Part shown: positions 1 through 10,925 of the stretch, piece by piece
Numbering within the stretch: the stretch's first letter is position 1
Layout of the letters: each line of letters begins with the position of its first letter
Assembly (NCBI GenBank): GCA_029448655.1
Contig: JACCLO010000013.1
Location: 62,001 to 126,000 of the forward strand
Length of the DNA stretch: 64,000 bases
Source of the DNA: Wolfiporia cocos
Taxonomy: Eukaryota; Basidiomycota; Agaricomycetes; Polyporales; Phaeolaceae
Direction of reading: 5' to 3'
Program-made: the position numbers and the translations under genes
The notes under the pieces: generated by a model
What the model was told of the DNA's origin: nothing
What the model saw: the letters and a program-made list of their open reading frames with translations, nothing else
Databases searched by the model: none

Positions 1-258
1 GACTCATTATGTAAGCATTCAGAGTTAGTACTTAGCACTCTGTTAGGCGCGTGTGCACAGGCCACATCGCTTCAGGGTAGCCTTGCTAGTCAATGCTCGC
101 TTACATGTATAAGTACCCTGAAGTCTGAGGCTTAACCTCAGACTTGTCAATGTGACTTTGGGGCGTCCATTCCCCTTACTTTGCCTCATCACCTCTGCTT
201 GCACATGTCTGCTAGCTAGACTGGGAGAACCTCGACCTCGCTATAGCACCTTAGGATT
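1..258 (+). mobile_element. Partial family B solo LTR, cut by the window edge
   Basis: The stretch has the landmarks of the plus-oriented family B LTRs seen elsewhere here: a gcacaggcc block, a ttcagggtag block, a TATA-like catgtataag, a short hairpin of the form cctcaga..tctgagg, and a CT-rich 3' part. The 5' end lies outside the window. The 3' part is interrupted by the inverted-repeat element that starts at 259 and appears to resume after 938. No coding potential is visible. Confidence 0.55.
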
Positions 259-938
259 GAGGGACTTCAGTGCTGGAGATGCATCTTTAGAGACACCGCA
301 GATGCATCTGGGGTACTCTAAGCAATATTAATGCCCAAGCGTGCTGCATAGATGCATCTGAATAAAATGAGATGCATCTGCACAAGAAATACCTGTGCAG
401 GGTTTGAACACTTAACCTGGGATCAGCAAAGTCGCAACCTGTACCACTTTGCCAAATGGTCCTGGTATCCAAGTCACATACTCGTTAATATAATCCATTT
501 AATGTCCTTTCATCGCCGTAGCTGTTGATTGTAAAATCACACCTTAGTGCAATGTTCCATATTGCCCTGTAGGTAATTTATGACAGCATCCTTACCTCAT
601 TGCAGATACATATGGGTTGTGGGATACATCAATAAAGAGATGCATTCCGAGTTCAAGGAACACTTGAGCTAAATGACATATGAGCAGAATGTTAAATTTT
701 ATTATGACCGTCATTATATTGACTACTGACTATATATTTTCACAAGATCTTCCTCTCACCAACCGCTTTAGCTGAGTGGTTTCAGTCGCTGTTTTGCTGA
801 GGTATCATGGTTCCAAATTCGATTCCCAGCTTGTGATGCTTTATTTTGGTACTAACGGGTGCCTAATTTCGATGACTTAGAGTGCCCCAGATGCATCTGC
901 GGTGTCTCTAAAGATGCATCTGTGGCACTGAAACTCTA
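259..938. mobile_element. hAT-like inverted-repeat element 1 with two tRNA-like modules
   Basis: The ends are GAGGGACTTCAGTG (left) and CACTGAAACTCTA (right). Just inside them is an almost perfect inverted repeat of more than 50 bp. Flanking 8-mers are TTAGGATT (251-258) and GTAGAATT (939-946), 6 of 8 identical, as expected for an old hAT-size target duplication. Six copies of the palindrome AGATGCATCT lie near the ends (277, 300, 350, 370, 889, 912). Two tRNA-like sequences face outward. The left one is on the minus strand, with A-box TGGCAAAGTGG at 444-454 and B-box GTTCAAACCC near 400-409. The right one is on the plus strand, with TAGCTGAGTGG at 769-779 and ATTCGATTCC at about 817-826. No transposase is encoded. 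Confidence 0.75.
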
Positions 939-1191
939 GTAGAATTACCCTCAACCTCTTCGGCATTGGGCCCTCTGGTGACTCAAAGGCGGCATGTAGG
1001 GGAGTTAGGTCTGGTGGTAGTGGAGCGTTGGGTATTGGTGGTGGTGGTCACAAGTTTGTGACAGTGCCCCTGGTAGAATAGGGGTGGGTGGGCCATGTCT
1101 GGGTATGGCAGTGCTGGTGTATGGTACAATGGCCCATCAGTATAAAGGTGTAGTAGTTGGTGTATGTACTGCTATGCATTTCCTATCAGAA
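939..1191 (+). other. Rest of family B LTR plus G/T-rich sequence
   Basis: The first bases resume the CT-rich LTR end seen before 259. The rest is G/T-rich with simple ggtggt runs. I see no gene here. A GTTTGTGACAG-like stretch near 1050 may mark the old LTR terminus. Confidence 0.35.
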
Positions 1192-1199
1192 CCCACCAC

Positions 1200-1822
1200 T
1201 AGTAATGTGCCAGGCTTGGCTTGAGGCCAGGGGCCAAGCTGGGCCAAGCCCTACTTGGGCTGGGTCGAGTTGGGCTTTACAACATGGCTTAAGACTACCC
1301 AGAGCCCAAGTTATATCTCAGACCAAGCCATTAAACCCTGGCCTGGTGACCTTACTGGCTACAATGTCTGGCAAACAATATAAGATTGTACAGTATAGTA
1401 GTATGCTTAACTAAACTATAGCATATTTATATGCTGTTCGTTTTAGACTACATAAAAGGCCGATAAACCAAGTCCTTAACACCTGTTGCTCACCATTGGG
1501 TGCCTACACCATACCACATATGGCAGGTGCGCTACTGAACGCCATGCCAGTGGAAGTTTATTTTGACACTTAATCCTACTACAACTTTTAGGCCTCAATG
1601 TTCCTTTTCATCAAGGAATAGTTGACATTGGTGTATTTCAGACTTTCGAAGCTATAGTGATGACTATCCTAGTAGTGGTAGGCCCCGGCTCGGCCCCGGC
1701 CCAGGCCGGGCCAAGCCGTGAGCCGTTAGCAAGGGCCCGGCCTGAGGTTTTGAAGAGCCGTGGGCCATCCAAGCCGGGCCAAATCCGTGGCTTTTGGGCC
1801 GGGCCGGACCTGCGCATCACTA
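1200..1822. mobile_element. hAT-type GC-ended MITE with perfect 8 bp duplication
   Basis: The element begins TAGTAATGTGCC and ends GCGCATCACTA. It is flanked by a perfect 8 bp direct repeat, CCCACCAC (1192-1199 and 1823-1830). The termini are GC-rich blocks built of ggcc/ggctt words, and the centre is AT-rich. The terminus matches the TAGTGATGTGC ends of elements at 46046, 47165 and 59521, so all belong to one superfamily. Long open frames across it are by-products of GC-rich repeats. No transposase is present. Confidence 0.8.
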
Positions 1823-1830
1823 CCCACCAC

Positions 1831-2777
1831 ACCGTAGCGGGGTCCCTGTCAGGCAGTAGGGCGCGGCCGTTGTCTGGCGCGACCCTGATTTCTACAGCTC
1901 CCGCTAGTGTGAACTTTGTTATGAAAGTCAAACTACTTCCGATCGGAGCAGCTTGGAATGGAACGGACTTCCCTAGCGCTACGAGACGTCCTTGCGCATC
2001 AGCCCCAGCTTACATATTCTATAGCAACTGCATCGTTGCAAGACATGGAGGCCTTCATCCTGATCAACATACTCAGCAGAAAGCTTTTTGCGACTGGTCG
2101 CATCGCCGACGAAAGCGCACTGGTTCTGTGGTGATCTTACGCTCCATCAGTGGCGTAAAGGTATATGGACATCGTGAAGACTCCAAATTGGCATTTGTAC
2201 TGACACACTAGGCGCTCCGATCAGCTTCTTCATTGCTCTGTGCGACAATATCCAATCCAGATTGAATGCTGCAACAGAATAACGGGTTACAATAGCGAGT
2301 TGACCCATTGCGCGGCGCTCTGCCTTCGCTATGACGCTGCGCCTTCGCTGTGGCTCCCGTCAGCCCAACTGGCGCCGCAGTGGCGACCACAGCATGCACG
2401 ACATGTTTCAGCATTGGCTCTAGGGCGCCAACTTGGCTGGCGCCCCAGGTCTGGTGACCTAAAGCTGAATACAGCATGAGCGCGCAGACGCCACTTCCGA
2501 CACTACGTTATGACAGGCTGCCCTAGCATGCGTACGCGCGCATCATAACAGGCTGCTATAATGCAACTTTATCCGCCGCGCGCAGCACGTTTGCACTGAC
2601 ATCTTGATCTTCTCGCTACCATAGAGCATCGCCTATGACCAAAGACCGGCGCGGTTGGAGATGCGACATCACGGCGATAGCTGCCTTTCGTCTTCTTTGG
2701 ACAGTCGCTGAGCCCCGTGTTCAACGCATGATGTGCGCAAGATTGGCTCTGACCGCAAAATAGCCTCAAGTCTACAG
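1831..2777. other. GC-richer unique stretch upstream of tyrosinase
   Basis: I find no confident gene here. A 58-codon frame from ATG 1958 to TGA 2134 (+) has a protein-like composition and could be an exon relic, but no splice partner was found. The interval otherwise serves as the upstream region of the tyrosinase gene. Confidence 0.3.
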
Positions 2778-2785
2778 ATATAAAG
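2778..2785 (+). promoter_or_regulatory. TATA-like box of the tyrosinase gene
   Basis: The sequence ATATAAAG lies 73-80 bases before the tyrosinase ATG at 2858, with a C/A-rich leader between. This is a normal position for a fungal core promoter element. The assignment is by position and sequence only. Confidence 0.5.
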
Positions 2786-2857
2786 GGGGATTGACAATCC
2801 GTGAACCCCAGGTCGTCAACTCCTTTGACCAATCCACATCGCACCTAACGTTACACT

Positions 2858-5062
2858 ATGTCTTCCTCCATCAAGCCTACTCATCCCATCATCACGGGTG
2901 CTCCCAACCCCTGGCCCGAGCAGCTTTCTCCTGCTCGGCTGGAGTTCAGGGACCTTGTCAAGGACAAGAAGCAATTCTCGCTCTATGTTCAAGCCCTGGG
3001 TTAGTCCACGTCCTCTTCATCGTAGATCGTTATAATTAAAACATATGCTCCCAGAGCGGATGATGAAAGAGCCGTATGAGAACGACTACTCTCACGTCAG
3101 CATTGGTGGTATTCATGGGCTGCCCTACAACCGCTGGGGAGACTCCGGCCCTGTCGAGTTCGAAGACGGTGATGTCTTCGGAGGGTACTGTACCCACGGC
3201 TCGATGCTCTTCCCCACGTGGCACAGACCCTATGTTGCCCTCTATGAGGTTTGTATGCCGTGTTTCTCTGTGACCTATTACCTCTCACCTGGTATATATT
3301 GCTCAGCAAGTTGTATGGAAACACGCCAACGAGATCGCCAAGGGTTACCCTGCAGACTGGCAGAAGGCCGCCCTTACCCTGCGCCAGCCTTACTGGGACT
3401 GGGCACTCACTCCCCCTGCTGGGACTAAGGGTGTCCCGGAGGAGATCACCACCCCCAAGATTAGCATCTTGACTCCCACTGGCGAGATCACTATTAAGAA
3501 CCCACTCTACTCCTACAAGTTCTTGGCGAAGTTCCCAGTTGACACATTCGCTGGAACGGGCTTCAGCCAGTGGGACCACACGGTTCGTTATCCTACGAGT
3601 GATCAGCCTGATGCCAAGAGCGACGACGAGAAGTTCAAAGAGTATGCCACAAGCTCTATCTCTTTGCTTTGCTGAAATCTAACTAACCTCTGATGCAGCA
3701 CCTACTACTCTGAGGCGGCCCAGATCCAAACTCAGGTATTCAACATGATGACTCGCCAAGACACCTGGCCTAAATTCAGCAACCACACGACCGCGCAAAA
3801 CCAGAATACTGCCATGAGTTTGGAGAGTATCCACGACAACATGCACTTGGTCATTGGTGGAGTCTCTCCCTACGCAGGGCACATGGCTGATATCGGAGTA
3901 GCTGGTATGTTTTGACTTGTGATGGCGTCTAGTTTCTCATTGTCACACTCGAATCAGGATTCGATGCGGCATTCTTCTTGCATCACTCCAACGTGGACCG
4001 GCTCTTGTCGCTCTGGATTGCTATGCATCCCAAGGTGTGGGTCACTCCTGGCGAGCAGCCTGGAGGAACGTACACCATCACCAACGATGGAAACGTTGAC
4101 GTCGCCTCCGGTAATCCATCTCTCCTCCACTCTATAAGATGGCTCACGTCTGCTCTAATAGACCTCACTCCCTTCTGGAACTCTCAGTCAACATACTGGA
4201 AGTCCAGCGAGATCCACAGCCACGAGACATTCCACTACTCCTACCCAGAGTTCCAGGGTCTGAGTGGTGCCAGTACTGATGCTGTCCGCAAGGCCATTTG
4301 GGACAAGGTTACTCTCCTGTACGGTAATGCCGACATTACGACGACCACCGCCGCTACCGTTCACTTTGCACCGTCTGGCTTTCCGGAGCCCGGCAACCCC
4401 GGTTCCCCCACCACAAGCACCTCCGGAAACACCACGACCAACTCGATTGCCTCTACCGGCAGCACGACCGGCAGCACGACCACTGCAGCCACTGCCAGCA
4501 TCGCACCCCCTACCGGCGGCGCCTATCACGACTGGACTATCCACCTCAAGTACAAGAAGCACGAGCTGGGACGCAGCTTCCGCATTCTCGTGTCTCTTGG
4601 GGACAAGTATGTCGGCGCAGTCAGTGCCTTCGTGAGCGGCGCTGCGGACCGCTGCGCGAACTGCCAGCGCAACATCGATGCCGATATCGAGGGTTTCGTT
4701 CACATAAACCAGGCTCTGGTCGCGAAATTCCCAGGCATCGGCTCGCTTTCGCCCGACCAAGTGAGGCCTATCCTTGCTCAGCACCTCTCGTACCGCATTG
4801 AAGGCCAGAAGGTAATATCACTCCGCCGCTGAGCGCCATACTGTAATCTAACCACTGTTGGACTGTCTAGCCCGACGGGACCCCCGCCGCTCTCAGTGAC
4901 CTGCCCTCTTTGAAGGTCGCTCCCTTCTCGCAGGTCTGCGAGTTGGACCCCACCATCCCTGGTGTGCCCCGTGTCGGCCCTGCCACTTATCACCACGATG
5001 TTCTCGTTGGTAAGCCGGGCCACGTCCCGGAGGAGCAGTGGGCTACCAGGTCTTCCCAATAA
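2858..5062 (+). CDS. Tyrosinase (type-3 copper monophenol monooxygenase), 7 exons
   Basis: Tyrosinase oxidises phenols and o-diphenols to quinones, the first step to melanin. Exons are 2858-2999, 3055-3248, 3307-3641, 3699-3904, 3958-4110, 4162-4811 and 4871-5062. All introns are GT-AG and 51-59 bp. The product is 623 residues with no signal peptide. CuA ligands are H68, H95 (with C93 in the Cys-x-His position of the thioether bridge) and H104. CuB ligands are H269, H273 and one of the H301/H302 pair in [10 protein letters not shown]. The residue after the first CuB His is Asp270. A YxY motif (Y369-Y371) closes the catalytic domain. A Ser/Thr/Gly/Pro-rich linker follows (about 405-450), then a C-terminal domain with C508-A-N-C511, the CxxC copper-delivery motif known from fungal pro-tyrosinases. 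That domain normally caps the active site until it is cleaved. The reading frame is intact throughout, in contrast to the transposon-rich surroundings. The start is the first ATG after the TATA-like box. Confidence 0.95.
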
Positions 5063-5063
5063 A
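5058..5063 (+). promoter_or_regulatory. Poly(A)-signal-like AATAAA overlapping the stop codon
   Basis: AATAAA overlaps the tyrosinase TAA stop (5060-5062). Fungal poly(A) signals are loose, so this may be coincidence. Confidence 0.25.
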
Positions 5064-5644
5064 CATTTCGATACTAGCCGATAACATGTTTTTTAGCTTG
5101 TCCTGTACCTTAACGACTTCCTAGCGTGTATAGTTACATTCTGAGAACTGCTTCTTGTAAACTTGAACATATCAGTGTTGCGTGTCTGATTCAATGCGAC
5201 GGTTCTTGATCCCGATGCTAGCAGGCGCCGTTCACTGAACTATTATCATCCTCCGAATACTGTCATTAGCCCTACAATCATGCAATTGCAAGATTCGCAA
5301 CAACAACACAATCCCGCTTATAGCATTGCTCATTTAGAATCAAAATTCTGAGACTTCCCTGGCGCATAAAGCCTATTGTCGGAGACAATTCTGTGGATTG
5401 TAGTAGGTGACACTGCAGTAGAATGTGAACTGGAATAGGTCAAACAATGGGTGCCAACACCTCGGCCTTTCAGCGTTTCAGCCCGAGAAATCTATTGATC
5501 ACTCAAGTTATCATCGTGTATATATCCGGATGAAGATGAGCAGTCATTTCTTTTCCTTCTACAGACAAGGTTATCCCTCCCAAGAAAGCCCGACAAACGC
5601 CACACGCCACAGTCTCGCGGAGTTGACAATGTGCTCAAGAACTA
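5063..5644. other. Tyrosinase 3' flank, no gene seen
   Basis: This AT-richer sequence lies between two genes that converge on it. It contains a CAAn run (caacaacaac, about 5300) but no recognisable coding sequence or repeat boundary. Confidence 0.4.
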
Positions 5645-6895
5645 TTACTCTCTCTGCCTCGCAAACCTGTGATCGATCCTCCTGAAAACTAGATATAGAA
5701 TCAAAAATGCACAGCTGCCTGCAATAGTGCCAATGCCCCCGCTGCCAGCCGCTGCTATCGGTCCAACATACCATGCCTGATTCATGCATAGTATGATAAT
5801 GCATAATGCATACAAAACGTTGCAGTTGCTGCGATCCCAAGCGACAGCCGCTTCGGGTTGTTCCAATCTTCCAGGACATAGGCAGTATCATCGCACTTGC
5901 GGAAGACTGCATGCTCCATCAATATCAGCGCGCTGTGAACCACGCTCCAATTACCCGATGATATCTGGTCAGTCGAAACCGGTGGCAATGGGAAGGCTTC
6001 ATTGTTGGAAGTCGAAGCGCTCGGCGCGTGATGGTGCGATCGGAGTCGCGCATCGATCGGAGCCAATAGCGCACCAAGGCGGGGCACTAGGGAGTCGGGG
6101 GGCTGATAATCGGGGCGGTACGGGCAGATGAGTCACCGTTAGCATAAAAAGGGACAGATTGTACGTACCCAAGCTGTGCGTTTGGACCTATCCAGACGAA
6201 GTTCCCTGGAGTTTGAAAGGGAGCGCGTAGCCTCACGAGCGGGCGCCTTCCCGTAAATTTCAAATTCACCCGTACTGATAACGTCCGTGAATGCGTTATA
6301 GTATCGCAAAGCACCCGCCATTGCTACAGGAATAAGACTTGACACAGTGGAATGTCAGCATATGCCGGGATTTCTGGAGACCATGTATCACTCACATTGC
6401 TGCAGAGACAAATTCAACCATGTATCTATCTTGGGATCTGTGCGAAGCGATGGCTGATCGTCATAAGGCTCGACGAGAATGTGTACATGGTAGGCGCACA
6501 TATGCTCGGGACGGAGAGGGAGACAAGGACGACGACAAATGTGCCAAGAGGAGACATAACGGCTGCGACCAGCCCGCTGACGCTGTTGCCATTATCAAAT
6601 CCGGAGGCCCATAACGAACAGATATTGCAGATGCCGTGAAGGCGACTCCGAGGACATTTGCTATGAACTAGCCATAGCATTGAGCATAGGAAGATGCCGA
6701 CATGTGATCATGATTCGAGAATGAGCTTACAGTTGAGAAAAAAAAACCGGCAAACATGTATGAGGATATTGTGCTGCAAGCTAATTGAATTGCACAAGGT
6801 TAGACGACATACAAGCGCACCAAAAGCAGCCCACTTACACTCCAGGACGATGCTGAAGGTACGAGGAAGGCGAAGCTGGGAGTCCCTGTAGCCAT
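5645..6895 (-). CDS. Probable multi-exon membrane protein of unknown function
   Basis: I do not recognise the family. On the minus strand an ATG at 6893-6895 opens a short exon that ends before a GTAAGT donor near 6838. Further splice-like junctions join hydrophobic segments. One lies around 6440-6570 (VSGLVAAVMSPLGTFVVVL) and another at 5645-5866, where two helices end in a basic tail (FLILYLVFRRIDHRFARQRE, stop near 5645). A polar exon around 5900-6087 contains NNEAFPLPPVSTDQ. Alternating hydrophobic stretches and a short charged C-terminus fit a small integral membrane protein. Exon joins in the middle (about 6090-6420) are not certain, and decay cannot be excluded. It converges on the tyrosinase gene. 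Confidence 0.35.
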
Positions 6896-7083
6896 CGAGG
6901 GTAGTTCAGCCACAATTCCGATCGCATATCGATCACATCTGCACATTAAACCTTCGGCACGCCACGTCAGCTCCGCAAGCCCAATGGGCACTCCTATTTT
7001 TCCTCTCCCTCCTCACTCTACCTCAGATCCTGCCTAGATTCTGTCACAGGCCAATCTCAAAGCCTTTAGACATAACCTAAATT

Positions 7084-7601
7084 TGTCACAGATCGACATT
7101 TCTTTTATTTTCGTACGTTTTCCCGTGTTGTTTGGCACTTTTCCTCCTACGTCATCCGGTACGGTACGTTTACGCTACGGTCTACGCCTAGTACGTCCCT
7201 TACACCCCGTGCTCTGGACTATGAGCGCCGCAGCGCTAGCAGGTCCATCACATGATGATGCGGCCATTACCGATCACTCATCACCTGACTGTTACATTGA
7301 GTAGTCACGTTGTCACCTCAGTTACATAACTGGTGCACAGACCTCTACTTAGGGCTAGTACATTCCCTAGGTAGCTCATGTATTTAGTCGCGCTGGATAT
7401 GGTGCTTACGCCCCATGTTTAGCATTCTCGATGTATGGGCCTTAGTGCCCCTTACCTCTTGCTCTGCACGTGCCACCTGCCGTTGACACTTCTGTCGTGA
7501 CTGGCTCGTCTGGGTCTCGCCTCCTCTGTGAGATATCTGCCTTTATGGCTGATATATAGGGTTTCCCCAGTGCCCGGTTGCACAGACATAGGTCTGTGTC
7601 A
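7084..7601 (+). mobile_element. Family B solo LTR nested in family D LTR
   Basis: TGTCACAGATCG..GGTCTGTGTCA with perfect duplication AAATT (7079-7083 and 7602-7606); 518 bp. It contains a Pol II-like core with ttagcattctcg near 7410-7425. It sits 42 bp inside the 5' end of the family D LTR. Confidence 0.85.
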
Positions 7602-8125
7602 AAATTCTGACCCCACTCACACTAAAATAAGACCATGACAGCACCAGAGCACCTCGGAAGAGCACCCCAACTGGAACCTGATGCCATGGCCAGTAGATGC
7701 CCCGAGCCCATAAACCACCCAGGGCACTACCCACATGAACTTACAAGCATCACCAGCCATGCCTAGAACCTCAAGTCTCAAGCACCAACTCTGTTAACCA
7801 GTCCAGAGCCCTCAGTCATGAAGTTGCATGAGTAGGGCCAGCACAATGAGCCAAGCAGCACACCCAACCCAACCATCCACTGCCAGAACCCCATCGATCA
7901 ACCTATGACACCATCCCTACTCCCCAGGCCCATGACAAGGCCACATGAGACTCCTGGCTAAGGCCACCAGTACACATCTGCCCAACCGACCATCTCCACC
8001 AAACACCCACCATTACTGGCATGAACCTTAGTACCGGCCATTACAGGCCTTAGACTTACAAACCCACCCCAACCAACGAGAACCACCAGTTAAGGGCTAA
8101 ACCACTACATCACCGATCAACAAGA

Positions 8126-8758
8126 TGACACAGAACACCTATGGGACTCATCAATAACAAGCTTGAGGGGTTGTTGAGGTGAGGGAAGTGCTAAGTGCTA
8201 GGACTGAGAGGGAACTAGCAATGTTAAGAGATTAGTACTGGGGGATGTAAGTTCCAGATTGTAGGCTTATATACATGCAGCATGAGCAGCAGCAAAAGGC
8301 CTGCCCTGAATGAAGAGGTCTGTGTGCTGTAATGCATCAGACAGTGAAGTCCTACTATCTAATAGACCATGCTCACCAGTAATGGCTGAGCCAGTAAGAA
8401 AGAAGGTTTGGACCAGTGGATCCGTATTGTGGTTGTGGCTACATAGGATTGATAAGTGTAGTAAGCAGTATGACATATACCAGTCTCAGGATATGAGTAA
8501 TGCAGTGTAACTAGCTTGTGATGATCCATGGGCTGCTGATGTAGTAGCAATGACTAGTGTGTTATGTACACATTGTTATGCTACATGTACACATCTGTTA
8601 TCTAGACGCTCGTGACATAAGCTGTAACCCTTAAATATGTGCTGGCATATTGGCATACATAGTTAACTATCAGATAACTGTATAGTAATTCGTAGAAACC
8701 TCAGATTAATAGCTAAAAATATGGGAAAAATGTTCCAAATCTGTGACACGAGAACCAC
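8126..8758 (-). mobile_element. Family B solo LTR nested in family D LTR
   Basis: TGACACAGAACACC..AATCTGTGACA on the plus strand, so the LTR points minus; 633 bp. Flanks CAAGA and CGAGA match at 4 of 5. It carries the inverted landmarks tatatacatg, ctgccctgaa and ggtctgtgtg typical of family B. Confidence 0.8.
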
Positions 8759-9143
8759 CAATTGCCATACATCACCCAGCACCATTACCGGCCAGATCCC
8801 AAATCAACAAATTATGGATCGTGAACCAGTGCCATTACTGGCATGACCAATCAATGAGAACCACCAATCATCCAACCAATCAGGAACCCCTCTGATCCAA
8901 GACCATCCTGCTACATTGACATGGCTATCAACTTGTAGCAGACATAGCCGCTCCCGCATTGATGCCATTACTGGCCACATAGTACAAACATGTACATACA
9001 GCTGTAGGATATATAGAGGCTGACAGTCGAGGTGGAACCTCAGACTTGTCTTGGCCATTTATGCCTTGTCAATCTCAGATTGCAATGCACTCTTGTGTGA
9101 GTCACATTGCCCTGAGCTCTTGTCTGAAAAGTAGCACATGTCA

Positions 9144-10925
9144 GATTCATTTCATAAAATTGTTTTACTCGTGTTCCAGACTATTATACACTGTTTTATG
9201 GTTGCCTTCATGACTCAGACCTCTACCCCTGACAAAATAGCGAATTTCAAGGGTAGCAAAATTAGACTGTACTCTATGTATTTAAGAGGCGACTAGAGAG
9301 CCTAAAATACATCGAATTCTACCCAGACAAAGTCAGACGAAGAGCTGCACTTGAGGCATATGCTTAAGACTTAGAAAATTGGTCACAAACATTCTCAATT
9401 CAACTTCTACTGTTTCCACTCTATCTGATGCTCAGCCACAGTTCAAGATTGCTACAGGCTACATTAAACCGATTAAACCACTCGAACTCAACCCCTCAAA
9501 CACCTCACCTATGCCGGCACATCCAGACCTGCCCGGAAAACCTGAGATAAAATATTTTTCTGACAACAATATCCTGAGGGTATACTATGCAATCAGATGT
9601 CATTGTACACCAGCTAATGGTGCTTGAAGCCATGGTTATCAAGTATGTAATCATTGTGGATAGTGTTGTGAGGTCCTGTCCTCAGACCAGAACTGGATAG
9701 TCTTGCGTGCTCATGGCTGATTCAATTACATGGCAGCAAATACATAGCTTGCTGAAGGTACACTCTAGACTGACATGTTCTCAAGCAAGTGACATTGACA
9801 GCTAACAGGCAGACCATTACAGTAAAGCATCACAGTACACAATGCACAGCATCGAAGGAAGACATACTGATGCAGATAATGTATGTGCTCGGCCGAACCT
9901 AGACTCAGATGTACTGTTGATTGGATCAGTGTCAGAGAATCCCACCCCGGATTGTCCTATGAATGGTGGTTGAGAGCTTGGGGTGGAGTGATGCTAGGTA
10001 CTTGTGTCACATGATGCATTCTATGACCTCTACATTGCAGCGTAGTGATTATAGCCCAGCAGTTAGGTGCATCAAGATTTTGGCCCTCATCACGCTAGCT
10101 GTGAGTGCAGTGGTTTTACCCAGGATGAAATTTGCTAACTTCAGCAGAAGAGATGCATTCAACTTGATCTATCTTCTTTGTTAAAAGCTACTAACTCAAG
10201 TAAAGCTAGAGCAGTAACAACAAGTTGATGAGCTTAAGAAAAATCCGAATTTACTTTTTGACTTTCAGACTGGTGTAATACTGAGGATTATCTGCGATTA
10301 AAATTGTGTGTACTATGATTATCAGCGATTCTCTTCTTTGGTGCTGTGATTTAAACTGCTTGCACCAACCATGCACACTTAAAAAACTACTTTTTTATGG
10401 GCCCAGGTGATTATTACAATTTCGTGGATTTAAACAGGTGATAACTGGTTATGGAACACAACAGGAATATTCTGATGAGGCTGGCTCTAGGCAAGCTATT
10501 CAATACTGCTATTGCCTAATGTAACATAAAATACATCATTGAAGAATTTGTCGGACTATTTGTTTGCATATATGACCTATGGTTGACTTCTATTCTGCTT
10601 TATTTTTTCAAATTATACATTGGCTGGATAAATCATACTCATTTGGACTTTGAGAGAAGTTCAGAATCATAAGGCAGAGAATATTATAATTAGAGGTCTG
10701 CAGCTGCTGGAACTGCAACGGTGAGGCAATGATGAGTAGGTTGTGGGCTGATTGTGCAATCATGAGCAAGCTTGTGTGTAGCGAGGGACTCATGGAGTAT
10801 ATAAGGGCTCCAGTCCATACTATTGTAGTCTTGCTTATTCTACAAGCCAGTCTCAAGCCTCACTGGGTGATTCTGACAGAGAAACCCTTTCCATCTCCAA
10901 TATCCTGTGATCTGCCACTCTGGCC
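9144..10925. other. Degenerate AT-rich sequence with an orphan hAT end
   Basis: No intact gene is seen. At 9661 the sequence TAGTGTTGTGAGGTCCTGTCC matches the terminus of the hAT element at 51512, but no matching right end is found nearby, so it is a broken copy. Short frames at 9379-9627 and 9963-10184 have no recognisable features. The stretch leads into the hAT transposase relic. Confidence 0.4.

Larger units (their letters stand above)
7042..9143 (+). mobile_element. Family D solo LTR split by two nested family B LTRs
   Basis: The outer LTR runs from TGTCACAGGCC (7042) to ..CACATGTCA (9143). It is flanked by a perfect 5 bp duplication, GATTC (7037-7041 and 9144-9148). Removing the two inserts (7084-7601 and 8126-8758, each with its 5 bp duplication) leaves about 940 bp. 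That matches the minus copies at 15581 and 49899, including repeated cattac(c/t)ggc and gaaccacca words. A TATA-like block with cctcagacttgtc lies near the 3' end (about 9010-9050). Non-coding. Confidence 0.85.

Noticed and set aside
1657..2211. A 184-codon plus-strand open frame
   Set aside because: Its first third lies in the GC-rich end of the hAT MITE (1200-1822). It crosses the 8 bp duplication and has no domain.
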